A stretch of 64,000 nt of DNA from assembly GCF_029906345.1 (NCBI RefSeq), contig NZ_JARYGY010000001.1, positions 34,751 through 98,750 of the forward strand. The letters are read 5' to 3'. The position numbers and the translations under genes were made by a program. Source of the stretch: Aquimarina mycalae (GTDB lineage Bacteria > Bacteroidota > Bacteroidia > Flavobacteriales > Flavobacteriaceae). Below, in pieces: positions 54,938-64,000 of the stretch (the stretch's first letter is position 1; the number at the start of each line of letters is the position of its first letter). A model generated the notes under the pieces. It was not told where the DNA came from. It was given only the letters and a program-made list of their open reading frames with translations, and ran no database searches.

Positions 54938-55702
54938 TTGAAAAGAATTTTAACATACTTAGCATTTATCATAAGCATTGGCATCTATGCACAGGATACT
55001 GATTCTGAAACTGTTTCTGGAAAAGTTCTTAATGCCTCTACTGACATTAAATTGCAAAATGTTCATATTGTAAATTTAAGTCAGGTAGTAGGAACTATCA
55101 CCAATAAAGAAGGGGATTTTGAGATAAAGGCCAATGTAAATGATACGCTATATTTTACGTATATAGGATACAAACCACTTAGAGTTAGAGTAACGAATGA
55201 CTGGAAAAAGTTTGGCGACGTTAAAATCAAAATGACAGAACTTGGTATCGCTCTAGAAGAAGTTGTGGTTGCAGATGTGCAACTTACGGGATACTTAGAG
55301 ATCGATGCCAAGAAAATTCCTGTCTACAATAACTATAGATATAGTATTTCTGGATTAAATTCTGGATATGAAGGAGGTAGTAGTCAACCAGGAGCTGTCA
55401 ATAAAGTATTGGGCGCCATTTTTAATCCTGCAGATTTTCTTTATAATATTTTTAGTAAACGATCCAAAGAGTTACGTAAACTCAGAAAAATGAAGAAAGA
55501 TGATGAGATCAGAAATCTTTTGGAAACTAAATTTGATCGTGCTACACTCATGGCACTTTTGCAAGTAGAGCGTTTGGATATTGATGAAATACTAAGAAAT
55601 TGCAACTACTCATCCGATTTTATAAATTTTGCTAATGACCTACAAATTCTTGATGCAATTAGTGAGTGTTATGAAGAATATAAAGTTTTAGACAGAAAAT
55701 AA
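54938..55702 (+). CDS. Carboxypeptidase-like regulatory domain protein
   Basis: A 254-residue secreted protein; TTG start, signal peptide at 1-18 (cut after IYAQ). Residues 25-100 form a CarboxypepD_reg-like beta-sandwich, as seen at the N-terminus of TonB-dependent receptors (VSGKVLNASTDIKLQNVHIV, YIGYKPLRVRV, ALEEVVV). The remainder, with KKIPVYNNYRYSISGLNSGY and a basic helical part, is not recognised; no barrel follows, so this is a small stand-alone member. Function unknown. Confidence 0.8.
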   Translation: MKRILTYLAFIISIGIYAQDTDSETVSGKVLNASTDIKLQNVHIVNLSQVVGTITNKEGDFEIKANVNDTLYFTYIGYKPLRVRVTNDWKKFGDVKIKMTELGIALEEVVVADVQLTGYLEIDAKKIPVYNNYRYSISGLNSGYEGGSSQPGAVNKVLGAIFNPADFLYNIFSKRSKELRKLRKMKKDDEIRNLLETKFDRATLMALLQVERLDIDEILRNCNYSSDFINFANDLQILDAISECYEEYKVLDRK

Positions 55703-55711
55703 AATCAACTT

Positions 55712-56077
55712 TTATTTTTGAGAATGTAATGCAATACGGTTTCCTTCAGAATCTATAAAATATCCCATATATCCGTGTGTTTCTGATATTTGTGTTTTAT
55801 TAGCGATTATTTTTCCTCCTGCAGCCGTTACTCTACCAATCTCATTTGCTACATCATCACAAGAAAAGTATATTAGAACTCCATCCTGACTAGGCGTGTA
55901 GTGTTCTCCTGCATTAATCAATGATCCCGTAACCATACCAGATTCATTTTTATTTGGAAACCATCCCATTTGTAGTCCATCAATGTTGTGAAGACTAATT
56001 TCTATATCAAAAACCTTTTCATAAAAAGCTTTAGCACGATCCATATCCGTAACAGGAATTTCAAACCAAGTAACCAT
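55712..56077 (-). CDS. VOC family (glyoxalase-like) protein
   Basis: A 121-residue vicinal oxygen chelate fold: VTWFEIPVTDMDRAKAFYEKVF at the start and a final FIDSEGNRIALHSQ. The metal ligands of true glyoxalase I are not all evident. Members bind small molecules or act on antibiotics, catechols or methylglyoxal; this one cannot be assigned. Confidence 0.88.
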   Translation of the reverse strand: MVTWFEIPVTDMDRAKAFYEKVFDIEISLHNIDGLQMGWFPNKNESGMVTGSLINAGEHYTPSQDGVLIYFSCDDVANEIGRVTAAGGKIIANKTQISETHGYMGYFIDSEGNRIALHSQK

Positions 56078-56155
56078 AATATATAACCCTAAAATTTATA
56101 GTTATTAAGATACAATTTGTACGCTAAAGTAAAAACATATTTACAAAGAAAAATA

Positions 56156-56175
56156 ACTGGTTTTATAAAACCAGT
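56156..56175 (-). terminator. Palindromic terminator downstream of the 45-residue ORF
   Basis: ACTGGTTTTA and its reverse complement form a perfect 20-bp palindrome followed on minus by TATTTTTCTTT. Confidence 0.55.
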
Positions 56176-56236
56176 ACATCAAAATCACTAGTTATGATTT
56201 TGAGCTATGAAGATGTATTCAATATTTAAAAATGAA

Positions 56237-56374
56237 CTATGTTATCGTTCTTTTTTGAAAAATATCGTGGACTTCTGTTGGATAATTAATGGTGGTTTTA
56301 CTTGTTTTAAAACCTGTTTTCACTTGCTTTAAAAGCATTTTCATTTTGTTGGTAGGTGACTGTTTTTTGCTCAT
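56237..56374 (-). CDS. Small basic protein, 45 residues
   Basis: ATG at 56374 to TAG at 56239-56237. The protein starts MSKKQSPTNKMKMLL and ends DIFQKRTIT, with 11 Lys. It is one uninterrupted frame in an otherwise gene-free gap of 496 bp (56078-56573), with ordinary codon use and a terminator 60 bp downstream. No start-site or homology evidence is decisive; it might be a small regulatory or ribosome-associated protein. The rest of the gap (56375-56573) shows nothing else. Confidence 0.5.
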   Translation of the reverse strand: MSKKQSPTNKMKMLLKQVKTGFKTSKTTINYPTEVHDIFQKRTIT

Positions 56375-56573
56375 GACAAAGGTGTTTTTAGGGTACTAAA
56401 ACATAAAGTCTTTATCAAATATAGGGAATTAATTTATAATACCCTTGATTTAAGCACATTAACCTTTTACGCGTAAACCATTATTTATGAGTAAATTACA
56501 AATTAAACAAAAGAAGAATAATTAGAATTTGTTATCTATTATTCACTATTCGTAAGCAATAGTTTAGTATTTG

Positions 56574-57233
56574 TCATCCCTGCTCTTCTTCATATCTTGC
56601 TATAATTTTTTCATGGCTTTTGATTACTTTTTTAGCCCAATCCATTCTTTTTTCTAATTTTTCTTCTTTTGATAATTGCCAATCAATATTCGAATTTCTT
56701 AATAACGATGTTACTTGCTGTAAAATAATCGCCGCAGAAACAGATATATTAAGGCTTTCTGTAAATCCTACCATTGGAATATGAAGCTTTGTATCTGCCA
56801 TATTTAATACCAAATCACTTAATCCTTCTTGTTCTTGCCCAAAGAAAAACGCTGCGGGTTTACTAATATCAAAATCTTTTAATTCTACCGAATTATCATG
56901 AGGTGTAGTTGCTACAATCTGATAACCTTTGTTTTTTAATGCAGAAACACACTCTTTTGTAGTTGAGTATCTATTAATATCCACCCATTTCTGTGCACCC
57001 ATTGCAATTTCTCTATCAATTCGTTTTGCATTGATCTCCTCAATTACATGAACGTTTTGGATTCCAAACACATCACAACTTCTAATCACAGCGCTCGTAT
57101 TATGCAATTGATACACATCTTCTACTGCCACCGTAAAATAATTGGTGCGTTGTTCAATTACTTTTTTATACAACTCCAACCTTCTAGGAGTAAGAAAAGA
57201 TTCTAAATACACTAATAGTTTATGATCTATCAT
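56574..57233 (-). CDS. trmH: TrmH-like tRNA/rRNA 2'-O-methyltransferase (SpoU family)
   Basis: A 219-residue SPOUT methyltransferase. Visible are NTSAVIRSCDVFGIQNVHVI with motif 1 Arg, AAFFFGQEQEGLSDLVL motif 2, and MVGFTESLNISVSAAIIL with the knot and SAM pocket of motif 3. TrmH methylates G18 ribose in tRNA; the N-terminal helix extension is of the TrmH kind, with some chance of another target. Confidence 0.93.
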   Translation of the reverse strand: MIDHKLLVYLESFLTPRRLELYKKVIEQRTNYFTVAVEDVYQLHNTSAVIRSCDVFGIQNVHVIEEINAKRIDREIAMGAQKWVDINRYSTTKECVSALKNKGYQIVATTPHDNSVELKDFDISKPAAFFFGQEQEGLSDLVLNMADTKLHIPMVGFTESLNISVSAAIILQQVTSLLRNSNIDWQLSKEEKLEKRMDWAKKVIKSHEKIIARYEEEQG

Positions 57234-57578
57234 AGATGGCTAAATTATGAAAGCATAATCAAATTATAATAATTACTAGAAAATTTGATAAAAAAACCTC
57301 CTGTTCGTTACCCATACGAATCAGGAGGCGGTATATCAATCTAATTTCAAAATATTTAATCAGAAATTGTTGCTCTAAGTTTTTATTACCATCGTCATAT
57401 AAAAATAAAAACTACAATATTCTGAAACTTACGAAAGCTAGCATTTCCCACTTAAAAAAATGCCATACAATACTCGATTGATATATTTTCTTATTATCAA
57501 AACTTATTTTGGGTTATTAAGGGTTTTAAAATCTATAAAAAATTCAAAATTAGTTCTATCATACATTAAAGTATTATT
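57234..57578. other. 345-bp intergenic region
   Basis: Holds the terminator of the OmpA gene and, next to TrmH, its promoter. Otherwise AT-rich; no gene seen. Confidence 0.5.
57291..57328 (-). terminator. Terminator of the adhesin-PorP-OmpA operon
   Basis: CCTCCTG/CAGGAGG with an inner TTCGT/ACGAA pairing, then a seven-T run on minus. Confidence 0.85.
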
Positions 57579-59555
57579 TCATTGCACCAAAATAAATTCA
57601 CTTCTTCTATTTTGTTGATGTTCTTCTTCGCTACAATCAATACCGTTCTCGCATTTATTAACTAGAGCGGTTTCTCCATAGCCTCTTCCTGAAACTCGGG
57701 ATCGATCAATACCTCCTTTTTCTACAATATACTTTATAGTACTTTGGGCACGTCTCTCACTTAAATACATATTATAATTATCCTCTGCCCTACTATCAGT
57801 ATGTGATCTGACATCTATCTTGAGGTTTGGGTTTTGTTTTAGAGTCGCAATAATCTTTTGTAACTCTATCTCTGCATCGGATCGAATAAAGGACTTATCA
57901 AGATTAAAATAAATAATTTGTAAACGAAGTATTTTTGCTAAGTCATCTCCTGGTTTTAATTCATTACTATCTAACCCTCCTTTACCAAGTTGTAAAGGTA
58001 GTTTATGTGAATATTCTGGAATGTAATTGGTAGCCAAAACAGCTTCAGTAGGACTATATGTCTTTTTTGTACCGCGCACTACATATGATGCTTCGCACTC
58101 AAGTTCAAATTTATATATTCCATTATCATCAGAAATTACTCTCTGCAACTCCTGATTACTTGAATCCATTAAAATTACTTCTGTATTCGCTAATATATCC
58201 CTAGTAGCTGCATCTGTAATCACTCCAGTAACATATTGATTACATTTTGTTATTAACTCATCTGTTTGTTTAAATCGATAGATATCGTCATTCCCTTTAC
58301 CTCCATTTCTATTACTGGCAAAATATCCGATTTTGGTGGACTCATCCAATACAAAAGTAAAATCATCTTCTGGTCCATTTACAGGTTTCCCTACATTATA
58401 AGGAATAGAGAACATCCCAAATTCTTCAGGTATTGCAACGAACACATCTAATCCTCCAAGTCCTACATGACCATCACTAGCAAAATACAATCGACCAGAA
58501 TCACTCAGATAAGGAAATGTTTCCCTTCCTTCTGTATTTATACGATTCCCTAAATTTTTAGGTTCTCCAAAAGTACCATCTTCATTTACATCTATTACAT
58601 ATAAGTCCGAAAAACCCTTGCTTCCTGGCATATCACTTGCGAAATAAAGCTTCTTACCATCTGCACTTAATGCTGGATGTGCTACAGAATATTCATTACT
58701 ATTAAAAGGTAATTCTTCAACATTTGTCCATTTTTCACCATCTAAAGTTGCTCGATAAAGTTTTAATAAGATAGTTCCTTTTGTATCTGAACCTAGTTTT
58801 TTATCAGTGAAATTATTTCTTGTAAAATAAACCGTTTGTCCATCTTTGCTAAAAGAGGTTGAAGATTCATGAAACCGAGTATTAATTTTTCCTTTTAGTC
58901 GCTCTGGCTGTGTTAAAGCTCTACGTTCTCCTATTATATTCGATGAATACAAATCTAAAAATGGCATTTCGTTCCACTCATGTACGGTTTTGATTATGCT
59001 ATTTCTTCCTACACGAGAAGAAGCTATTATAAGTTGACCTCTATTATTGAAGCTAGGAGCATAATCAGAATGCTCCGAATTAATATAAAGTCGTTGTACC
59101 TCATATCGTCCTGACTGCATTTCAATAAATCGAAGGTAATCTCTTGTACTTGCAAAATATTCTGCACGTTGATCATTCCCTGTAACAGAATTAAAACGTT
59201 CCATTACTTTATCAGCTTCATTATAACGCTCTACACTCTTAAGACTTTGGGAATAACGAAATAAATATTCAGGATCTAATTGCTCCGAATAAGTACTCAC
59301 CAATTCTTCGTACCATTTTACAGATTCTTCTAATTCTGCATTAAAATAATAAGAGTCTCCTAATTTCTTATATAAATCTGCGGATGCGTACCCATTTTCT
59401 GCAACATCCAAATAGATCTCACGGGCATCTACAAATGCATATCTATCAAAGTTTTCATCTGCTTTCTCTAACCGTTTTTCTTGTGCATGTAACGCACCAC
59501 AAACGATGATACTAAACGCTACATAGATAAAGTATTTTTTAAAGTTCATAATCAA
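57579..59555 (-). CDS. OmpA-family protein with TPR and PD40 repeats (T9SS-linked, PorE-like)
   Basis: A 658-residue outer-membrane-associated protein. Signal peptide to about residue 24 (cut after HAQ), TPR region at about 30-140, WD40-like PD40 beta-propeller at about 165-420 (STSFSKDGQTVYFTRNN, LSADGKKLYFASD), a CarboxypepD_reg-like domain at about 440-520, and an OmpA peptidoglycan-binding domain at about 545-658 (IIYFNLDKSFIRSDAE, DVRSHTDSRAEDNYNMYLS). This layout matches PorE/SprE-like proteins that tie the T9SS or its substrates to the cell wall. It follows PorP by 11 bp. Confidence 0.9.
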   Translation of the reverse strand: MIMNFKKYFIYVAFSIIVCGALHAQEKRLEKADENFDRYAFVDAREIYLDVAENGYASADLYKKLGDSYYFNAELEESVKWYEELVSTYSEQLDPEYLFRYSQSLKSVERYNEADKVMERFNSVTGNDQRAEYFASTRDYLRFIEMQSGRYEVQRLYINSEHSDYAPSFNNRGQLIIASSRVGRNSIIKTVHEWNEMPFLDLYSSNIIGERRALTQPERLKGKINTRFHESSTSFSKDGQTVYFTRNNFTDKKLGSDTKGTILLKLYRATLDGEKWTNVEELPFNSNEYSVAHPALSADGKKLYFASDMPGSKGFSDLYVIDVNEDGTFGEPKNLGNRINTEGRETFPYLSDSGRLYFASDGHVGLGGLDVFVAIPEEFGMFSIPYNVGKPVNGPEDDFTFVLDESTKIGYFASNRNGGKGNDDIYRFKQTDELITKCNQYVTGVITDAATRDILANTEVILMDSSNQELQRVISDDNGIYKFELECEASYVVRGTKKTYSPTEAVLATNYIPEYSHKLPLQLGKGGLDSNELKPGDDLAKILRLQIIYFNLDKSFIRSDAEIELQKIIATLKQNPNLKIDVRSHTDSRAEDNYNMYLSERRAQSTIKYIVEKGGIDRSRVSGRGYGETALVNKCENGIDCSEEEHQQNRRSEFILVQ

Positions 59556-59566
59556 TATTTTTAATG

Positions 59567-60526
59567 CTAGAAGAATCTAGGCGTTAGCATTCTGTTATAT
59601 TTTCTAAATAGTTCAAAACGGAGCATTACTTCATAACTTCCATCATTAAACTGCGTTCTTCCTAACTCAGTTGATTCTTTATCATAGGCAAATCCAATCA
59701 TCAACGAATCCGAAACTTGGAATCCTGCTATAGCACTAAAAGCTGCACTCCATCGATATCCTACACCAAGAGTCAATCGATCATACAATAAAAAATTGGC
59801 CGATACATCAACTTGTAAAGGAGTCCCAAACACTAGCTTGCTTAATACTGCTGGTTTAAACTTTAGATTATCATTAAGATCAAAAACATGACCTGCTATC
59901 AAATAATAATTAACACGTTCTTCTGCTACAAAGGTTGCTGAATCATTACTGTTTACTGTAGCATCTTCATCAAAATGATCTGTTTCTAAAAGATTGGGAG
60001 CACTTAGTCCAAAATAGAACTTGTTTGTATGATAGTATATTCCTATTCCAACATTGGGGCTAAACTTATTATCTATATTATTCTCAAAATTCGGATCATT
60101 AATATCAAACTGACTTAATCGCTGAAAATCTACATTTAATAAATGTCCTCCTGCTTTTAATCCCAGACTAAGCCTCCCAACATCTGATGTGGGAATCGTA
60201 TATGAAAAATCAATATCAAAATAGGTTTCGTTTGTAGGCCCTATCTCATCATTGACAATGGATAAACCTAAACCGACTCTATTATTCCCTCCAAGCGGTG
60301 TATTCAACGATAATGTTTGTGTACGCGGTGCTCCATCTAACCCAACCCATTGACTACGATGTAACCCAGTAATACTCATTACTCCTCTGCTACCAGCATA
60401 GGCTGGATTTACACTAATAGTATTGTACATATACTGAGTATATTGGGCATCCTGTTGAGCATATCCCAAATGCTGGAAAGCGAGACTTAAAAGTACTGTA
60501 GTAATTAATATGTATGCTTTTTTCAT
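59567..60526 (-). CDS. PorP/SprF family T9SS outer-membrane protein
   Basis: A 319-residue beta-barrel protein from the start at 60526 (MKKAYILITTVLL); the longer frame would cover the terminator hairpin at 60553-60577. Signal peptide cut after GYAQ, then the family hallmark QDAQYTQYMYNTISVNPAYAGSRG, here shown as QYTQYMYNT and NPAYAG, and aromatic-edged beta strands to the C-terminus. SprF-like proteins pair with type B T9SS substrates for secretion and attachment; the adjacent giant adhesin is the expected partner. Confidence 0.93.
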   Translation of the reverse strand: MKKAYILITTVLLSLAFQHLGYAQQDAQYTQYMYNTISVNPAYAGSRGVMSITGLHRSQWVGLDGAPRTQTLSLNTPLGGNNRVGLGLSIVNDEIGPTNETYFDIDFSYTIPTSDVGRLSLGLKAGGHLLNVDFQRLSQFDINDPNFENNIDNKFSPNVGIGIYYHTNKFYFGLSAPNLLETDHFDEDATVNSNDSATFVAEERVNYYLIAGHVFDLNDNLKFKPAVLSKLVFGTPLQVDVSANFLLYDRLTLGVGYRWSAAFSAIAGFQVSDSLMIGFAYDKESTELGRTQFNDGSYEVMLRFELFRKYNRMLTPRFF

Positions 60527-60552
60527 CAGCTCTAGTTTAATATTTTTATTTA

Positions 60553-60577
60553 AACCCGTGAGAATTTCACTCACGGG
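60553..60577 (-). terminator. Hairpin between the adhesin and porP genes
   Basis: ACCCGTGAG/CTCACGGGT, 9-bp perfect stem. The T-run after it on minus is weak (TTTAAATAAAAA), so it may only reduce downstream transcription. Confidence 0.7.
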
Positions 60578-60594
60578 TATTTTATTTTGATCGG

Positions 60595-63500
60595 TTATTT
60601 ATTGATATACAAGTATCCTGCTCTATTTTTGCGTTCACCAGTATCCAGAACATATTCCAGTACATAGTAATATGTCCCTACAGGAAGTTCATCTCTTGCC
60701 TCTACCGTAGTTCTTCCATTAGATATACCTCTGAAGAAATTATCATTTCTACCGTAATTATCTGTCCCGAAAACTTTTACTCCCCATCGATTATAGATTT
60801 CTAAAGTATTTTCTAAGTTTTCAATTCCTCTAATTACTAATACATCATTAATACCATCTCCATTAGGTGTGATCCCTGTATAGATTTCAATTCCATCTTC
60901 TGCAGTTGGATCTGAGCTATTAGGCTCGAGATAATCTGGTATTCCATCTCCATCTAAATCTGAAGCATCATCTGGATCACCATCTCCATTGGCATCTGGA
61001 TTTTCATCTTCTGTTGGGATATTATCACCGTCATCATCTACATCAAGATAATCTGGAATGGTATCACAGTTATTATCTATCTCACAATCGGTATTCTGAG
61101 TATCTCCTGTGTTCGGGTTTCCATCACCGTCAGGATCTACTCCTTCAAAGATTGTATCTATCCCATCACCATCATCGTCTGTATCCAGATAATCTGGGAT
61201 TCCATCTCCATCACTATCTTGGTCGGTAGGATCATCATCACCGTCATAATCTTCATATACTGTATCTACACCATCATTATCATCATCCATATCTAAATAA
61301 TCTGGTATTCCATCTCCATCGCTATCTTGAGTATTTCCAGTATCAGGATCTCCATCACCATCAGGGTTAGGGTTCTCATCCGCCGTTGGGATATTATCAC
61401 CATCATCATCTGTATCCTGGAAGTCATCAATACCATCTCCATCGGTATCTTGTATAGGATAATTTACGGTTCCTCCATCAGGATCATCCTGCACAATATC
61501 TGGAATACCGTCATCACCAAATGGTCCATCTAATCTTCCATCTCCATCAAGATCCATCATTCCGTGTCCTGACTCAGCCACATCATTCACTCCATCACCA
61601 TCAGCATCCAAATCTTGACTATCTATAACTCCGTCACCATCTGTATCTAAATTAGGATCTCCATTTTGTTCTTCGATATCAGTAATACCATCATTATCAT
61701 CATCCAAATCTATAGGGTTTGGAATTCCATCACCATCACTATCTAAGAAACTTATAGTTGGATCATCAGGATCTCCATCTCCATTAGGATCTATATCATT
61801 AGGATTATTAGGATCATCAGATGTCTCAGTAATTATTTCTCCAAGTGGAGTCGTTCCTTCAGCAATTGCCGAATTTATCACTTGTCCAGCTACCATATCT
61901 GCTTGTGTTACTATATGTTCCGCGGTAACGGTTGCCATACCACCAGGAATCAAAGAAACTATCGGCGAACCAGAGGTAATGGTCGCATTGGCATCAGTAA
62001 TAGTAATATTATTCATAGTAACATTTCCAGTATTGGTTACTACAATTGTATAGGTAATTACATCTCCTACAGTTGTAAATAATCCCTGATCCGCTACTTT
62101 AGTCACCGCCAGATCACCAAGAGGTGTTAGATTAGTAATCGTAATTGTTGCATCATCTGGATCTGGAGTAGTAGGATCATCTGAAAGATCAGTCACAGGA
62201 CTACCATCAGGAGCATCTCCAGTTACATCTGCCTGGTTCACAACCACACCTGCATCTAAATCAGCTTGTGTAATCGTATGAGCAGCTGTAACCATAACGC
62301 TAGCTCCTGAAGCAAGGGTAGGTATAACAGCTGGTGTGATACTTCCTGCATCTGCATTGGCATCATTTACTACCACATTCGTCAATGTTGTATTACCCGA
62401 ATTAGTAACTGTCAACATATAAGTAATCACCTCTCCAACGGTATCATATGCTCCATCAGCTGGAGCATCTTGCACTTTGATCAGTGTAAGTTCTGGTGTT
62501 TGATCAACTACAGTTATTGTAGGATCATCTAAAGTTGGTGTATTAGGATCATCAGATGTAAGATCTTCGATCGGCATTCCATTCGGATCTTCAGAAGTTA
62601 CTTGCGCTACATTAGTTACACTACCTGCATCTATATCTGCTTGTGTAATAATGTGTGTAGCTGTAACTGTTATGATTTCACCTGGATCGATACTGTTTAC
62701 TGTGGATGGAGTTATCATGTCTGCATTAGCATCAGTAATCACAACATTAGTTAAGGTTACATTTCCATTATTCGATATTTCTATAGTATAACTAATATTC
62801 TCTCCTACCGTATCATACGAACCATCGACTGGAACATCTGTTGCTTTGGTTATACTGATTGAACCATTAGCAGGAAGCATAATTACCGTTGGATCATCAG
62901 GGCTTCCATCTGTATTAGGATCATTGTCTGTAGGATCATTAGGATCATCGGATAGGTCTGTTACAGTAATCATATTTGGATCTAATCCGCTTACTGTAGC
63001 TTGATTAGTATAACTACCTGAATCTATATCCGCTTGCGTTAACATATGTATTGCAGTATAGGTTGTAGAATCACTAGCTCCAGCCACTAAATCTATAGTA
63101 GTAGTTGGTGTAATAATTGCTCCAAAATCAGTAACATTAATTCCTGTTAAATCTACGTTACCTGTATTTGTTATTGCAAAAGTGTATGTGATATTTTCTC
63201 CTGCATCTGCAAAACCATTTCCATTTGTATCATCTAAAACTCCTGTCTTAGTGATATCCAATAATGGTTGACTTAAATCTGTAACCGTTGGATCATCCGG
63301 ACTACCATCATTGTCTGGATCAACATCTGTAGCATCATCTGGATCATCTGAGGCATCCGTGATGTCTGGGCCGCCTAATGGATCGGTAGCAGTAGCAGTA
63401 GCGGTATTGCTAAAACTACCCGCTGTAATGTCTCCTGCGGTGATGGTGTACGTAGCTGTATAGGTACTGTTATCACTAGCCCCTACTACTAAATCAATCG

Positions 63501-64000
63501 GAGTGGCTGGAGTAACAGTAACTAAGGCATCCGTAACACTGATTCCTGTAAGATCGATATTTCCTGTATTGCTCACAGTAAATACATAGTTGATCGTATC
63601 TCCTGCATCGATAATACCATTAGCGTTTGTATCTACATAACTATCCGTCTTGGTGATATCCAGTAAACCTTGTCTAAGGTCTGTTACTGTTGGATCGTCT
63701 GGACTGCCATCATTGTCTGGATCAACATCTGTAGCATCATCTGGATCATCTGAATCATCACTCACTGGTGGTGCTGTTGGATCTAATGGGTTAGGTGCAC
63801 TCGCGACAGCAGTATTGCTAAAGCTACCTGCGGTAATATCTGCTGCGGTGATCACATAACTCGCGGTATAGGTGCTGTTGTCACTTGCTCCTACTACCAA
63901 GTCAATCGTAGTAGCTGGAGTAACGGTAACGGTTGGATCGTCTACCTGAATATTAAACAGATCGATATTTCCTGTATTACTCACAGTAAACACATAGTTG
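60595..64000 (-). CDS. Giant DUF11-repeat adhesin with TSP3-like Ca-binding region and T9SS type B domain, 5' truncated
   Basis: The last 1135 residues of a secreted surface protein; the frame continues beyond the right edge. It starts with at least six to seven DUF11/SdrD-like beta-sandwich repeats of 110-135 residues (YTFTVSNTGNIDLTGI type; each ends in DDPDDATDVDPDNDGSPDDPT-like acid linkers). About residues 735-1040 in the window frame are Asp-rich thrombospondin type 3-like calcium loops (DGDGIPDYLD repeats). It ends with a type B sorting domain (IYTGITPNGDGINDVLVI, LEIYNRWGVKVFG, GYLYINK). Likely a Ca-stabilised adhesin for gliding or attachment. Confidence 0.93.
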   Translation of the reverse strand, partial: NYVFTVSNTGNIDLFNIQVDDPTVTVTPATTIDLVVGASDNSTYTASYVITAADITAGSFSNTAVASAPNPLDPTAPPVSDDSDDPDDATDVDPDNDGSPDDPTVTDLRQGLLDITKTDSYVDTNANGIIDAGDTINYVFTVSNTGNIDLTGISVTDALVTVTPATPIDLVVGASDNSTYTATYTITAGDITAGSFSNTATATATDPLGGPDITDASDDPDDATDVDPDNDGSPDDPTVTDLSQPLLDITKTGVLDDTNGNGFADAGENITYTFAITNTGNVDLTGINVTDFGAIITPTTTIDLVAGASDSTTYTAIHMLTQADIDSGSYTNQATVSGLDPNMITVTDLSDDPNDPTDNDPNTDGSPDDPTVIMLPANGSISITKATDVPVDGSYDTVGENISYTIEISNNGNVTLTNVVITDANADMITPSTVNSIDPGEIITVTATHIITQADIDAGSVTNVAQVTSEDPNGMPIEDLTSDDPNTPTLDDPTITVVDQTPELTLIKVQDAPADGAYDTVGEVITYMLTVTNSGNTTLTNVVVNDANADAGSITPAVIPTLASGASVMVTAAHTITQADLDAGVVVNQADVTGDAPDGSPVTDLSDDPTTPDPDDATITITNLTPLGDLAVTKVADQGLFTTVGDVITYTIVVTNTGNVTMNNITITDANATITSGSPIVSLIPGGMATVTAEHIVTQADMVAGQVINSAIAEGTTPLGEIITETSDDPNNPNDIDPNGDGDPDDPTISFLDSDGDGIPNPIDLDDDNDGITDIEEQNGDPNLDTDGDGVIDSQDLDADGDGVNDVAESGHGMMDLDGDGRLDGPFGDDGIPDIVQDDPDGGTVNYPIQDTDGDGIDDFQDTDDDGDNIPTADENPNPDGDGDPDTGNTQDSDGDGIPDYLDMDDDNDGVDTVYEDYDGDDDPTDQDSDGDGIPDYLDTDDDGDGIDTIFEGVDPDGDGNPNTGDTQNTDCEIDNNCDTIPDYLDVDDDGDNIPTEDENPDANGDGDPDDASDLDGDGIPDYLEPNSSDPTAEDGIEIYTGITPNGDGINDVLVIRGIENLENTLEIYNRWGVKVFGTDNYGRNDNFFRGISNGRTTVEARDELPVGTYYYVLEYVLDTGERKNRAGYLYINK

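Noticed and set aside
60595..62000. Repetitive Asp-rich DNA resembling a repeat array
   Set aside because: Repeats are in-frame codons of TSP3-like calcium loops, not CRISPR repeats; spacing is irregular and no cas genes are near.

Overview
The window is AT-rich DNA from a gliding, type IX secretion system (T9SS)-bearing member of the Bacteroidota. It is most likely a marine Flavobacteriaceae, roughly Aquimarina-like (family level is inference). The evidence is a GldF/GldG gliding protein, several secreted proteins with type A or type B T9SS C-terminal signals, PorP/SprF and OmpA-family partners, promoters of the TTG-N19/20-TAnnTTTG kind, a Bacteroidota-style SRP RNA, and almost no Shine-Dalgarno sequences. 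There are no rRNA or tRNA genes, insertion sequences or CRISPR arrays.

Layout. 1-5038: a 5'-truncated L-serine dehydratase, a CPBP protease, a small secreted NTF2-like protein, panB, a pseudouridine synthase and an EamA exporter. 5042-9910: a large secreted T9SS type B protein and an unrecognised 514-residue protein. 10067-14459: the leucine operon leuA-leuC-leuD-leuB with a short LeuA. 14528-22510: purC, phoH, a SAM hydrolase, a small monooxygenase, a single-ORF GldF-GldG fusion, a DinB-like protein and dnaN. 22646-24020: a Crp/Fnr regulator and a PfpI/Hsp31-like protein.

24234-31059 is the accessory part. It holds a two-gene CBASS-like defence operon (CD-NTase plus 2TM SLATT effector) preceded by 783 bp of gene-free DNA rich in inverted repeats, two T9SS type A secreted proteins (one an endonuclease I), and three small peptide genes with a shared leader. 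Two of the peptides have nearly identical six-cysteine cores, and the third is a 48-residue peptide with a double glycine. 31094-38679: ackA-pta, a DUF2911 protein, a TlpA-like lipoprotein and three small charged envelope proteins. 38806-46620: pheT, three small proteins, and a TetR-controlled cluster encoding a desaturase-reductase-ferredoxin fusion and a GMC oxidoreductase, with a perfect inverted-repeat operator over the promoter. 46679-57233: an ABC-F ATPase, a lipoprotein, a transaldolase, an SDR enzyme, SRP RNA, a glutaminyl cyclotransferase, a DEAD-box helicase, a TonB-plug-type regulatory domain protein, a VOC protein, a 45-residue ORF and TrmH. 57579-64000: an OmpA-family / PorP-SprF / giant type B adhesin operon that runs off the right edge.

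The parts most worth follow-up are the cysteine-rich peptide triplet, the CBASS operon with non-standard active-site residues and its structured upstream DNA, the self-contained desaturase fusion with its operator, and the GldFG fusion.
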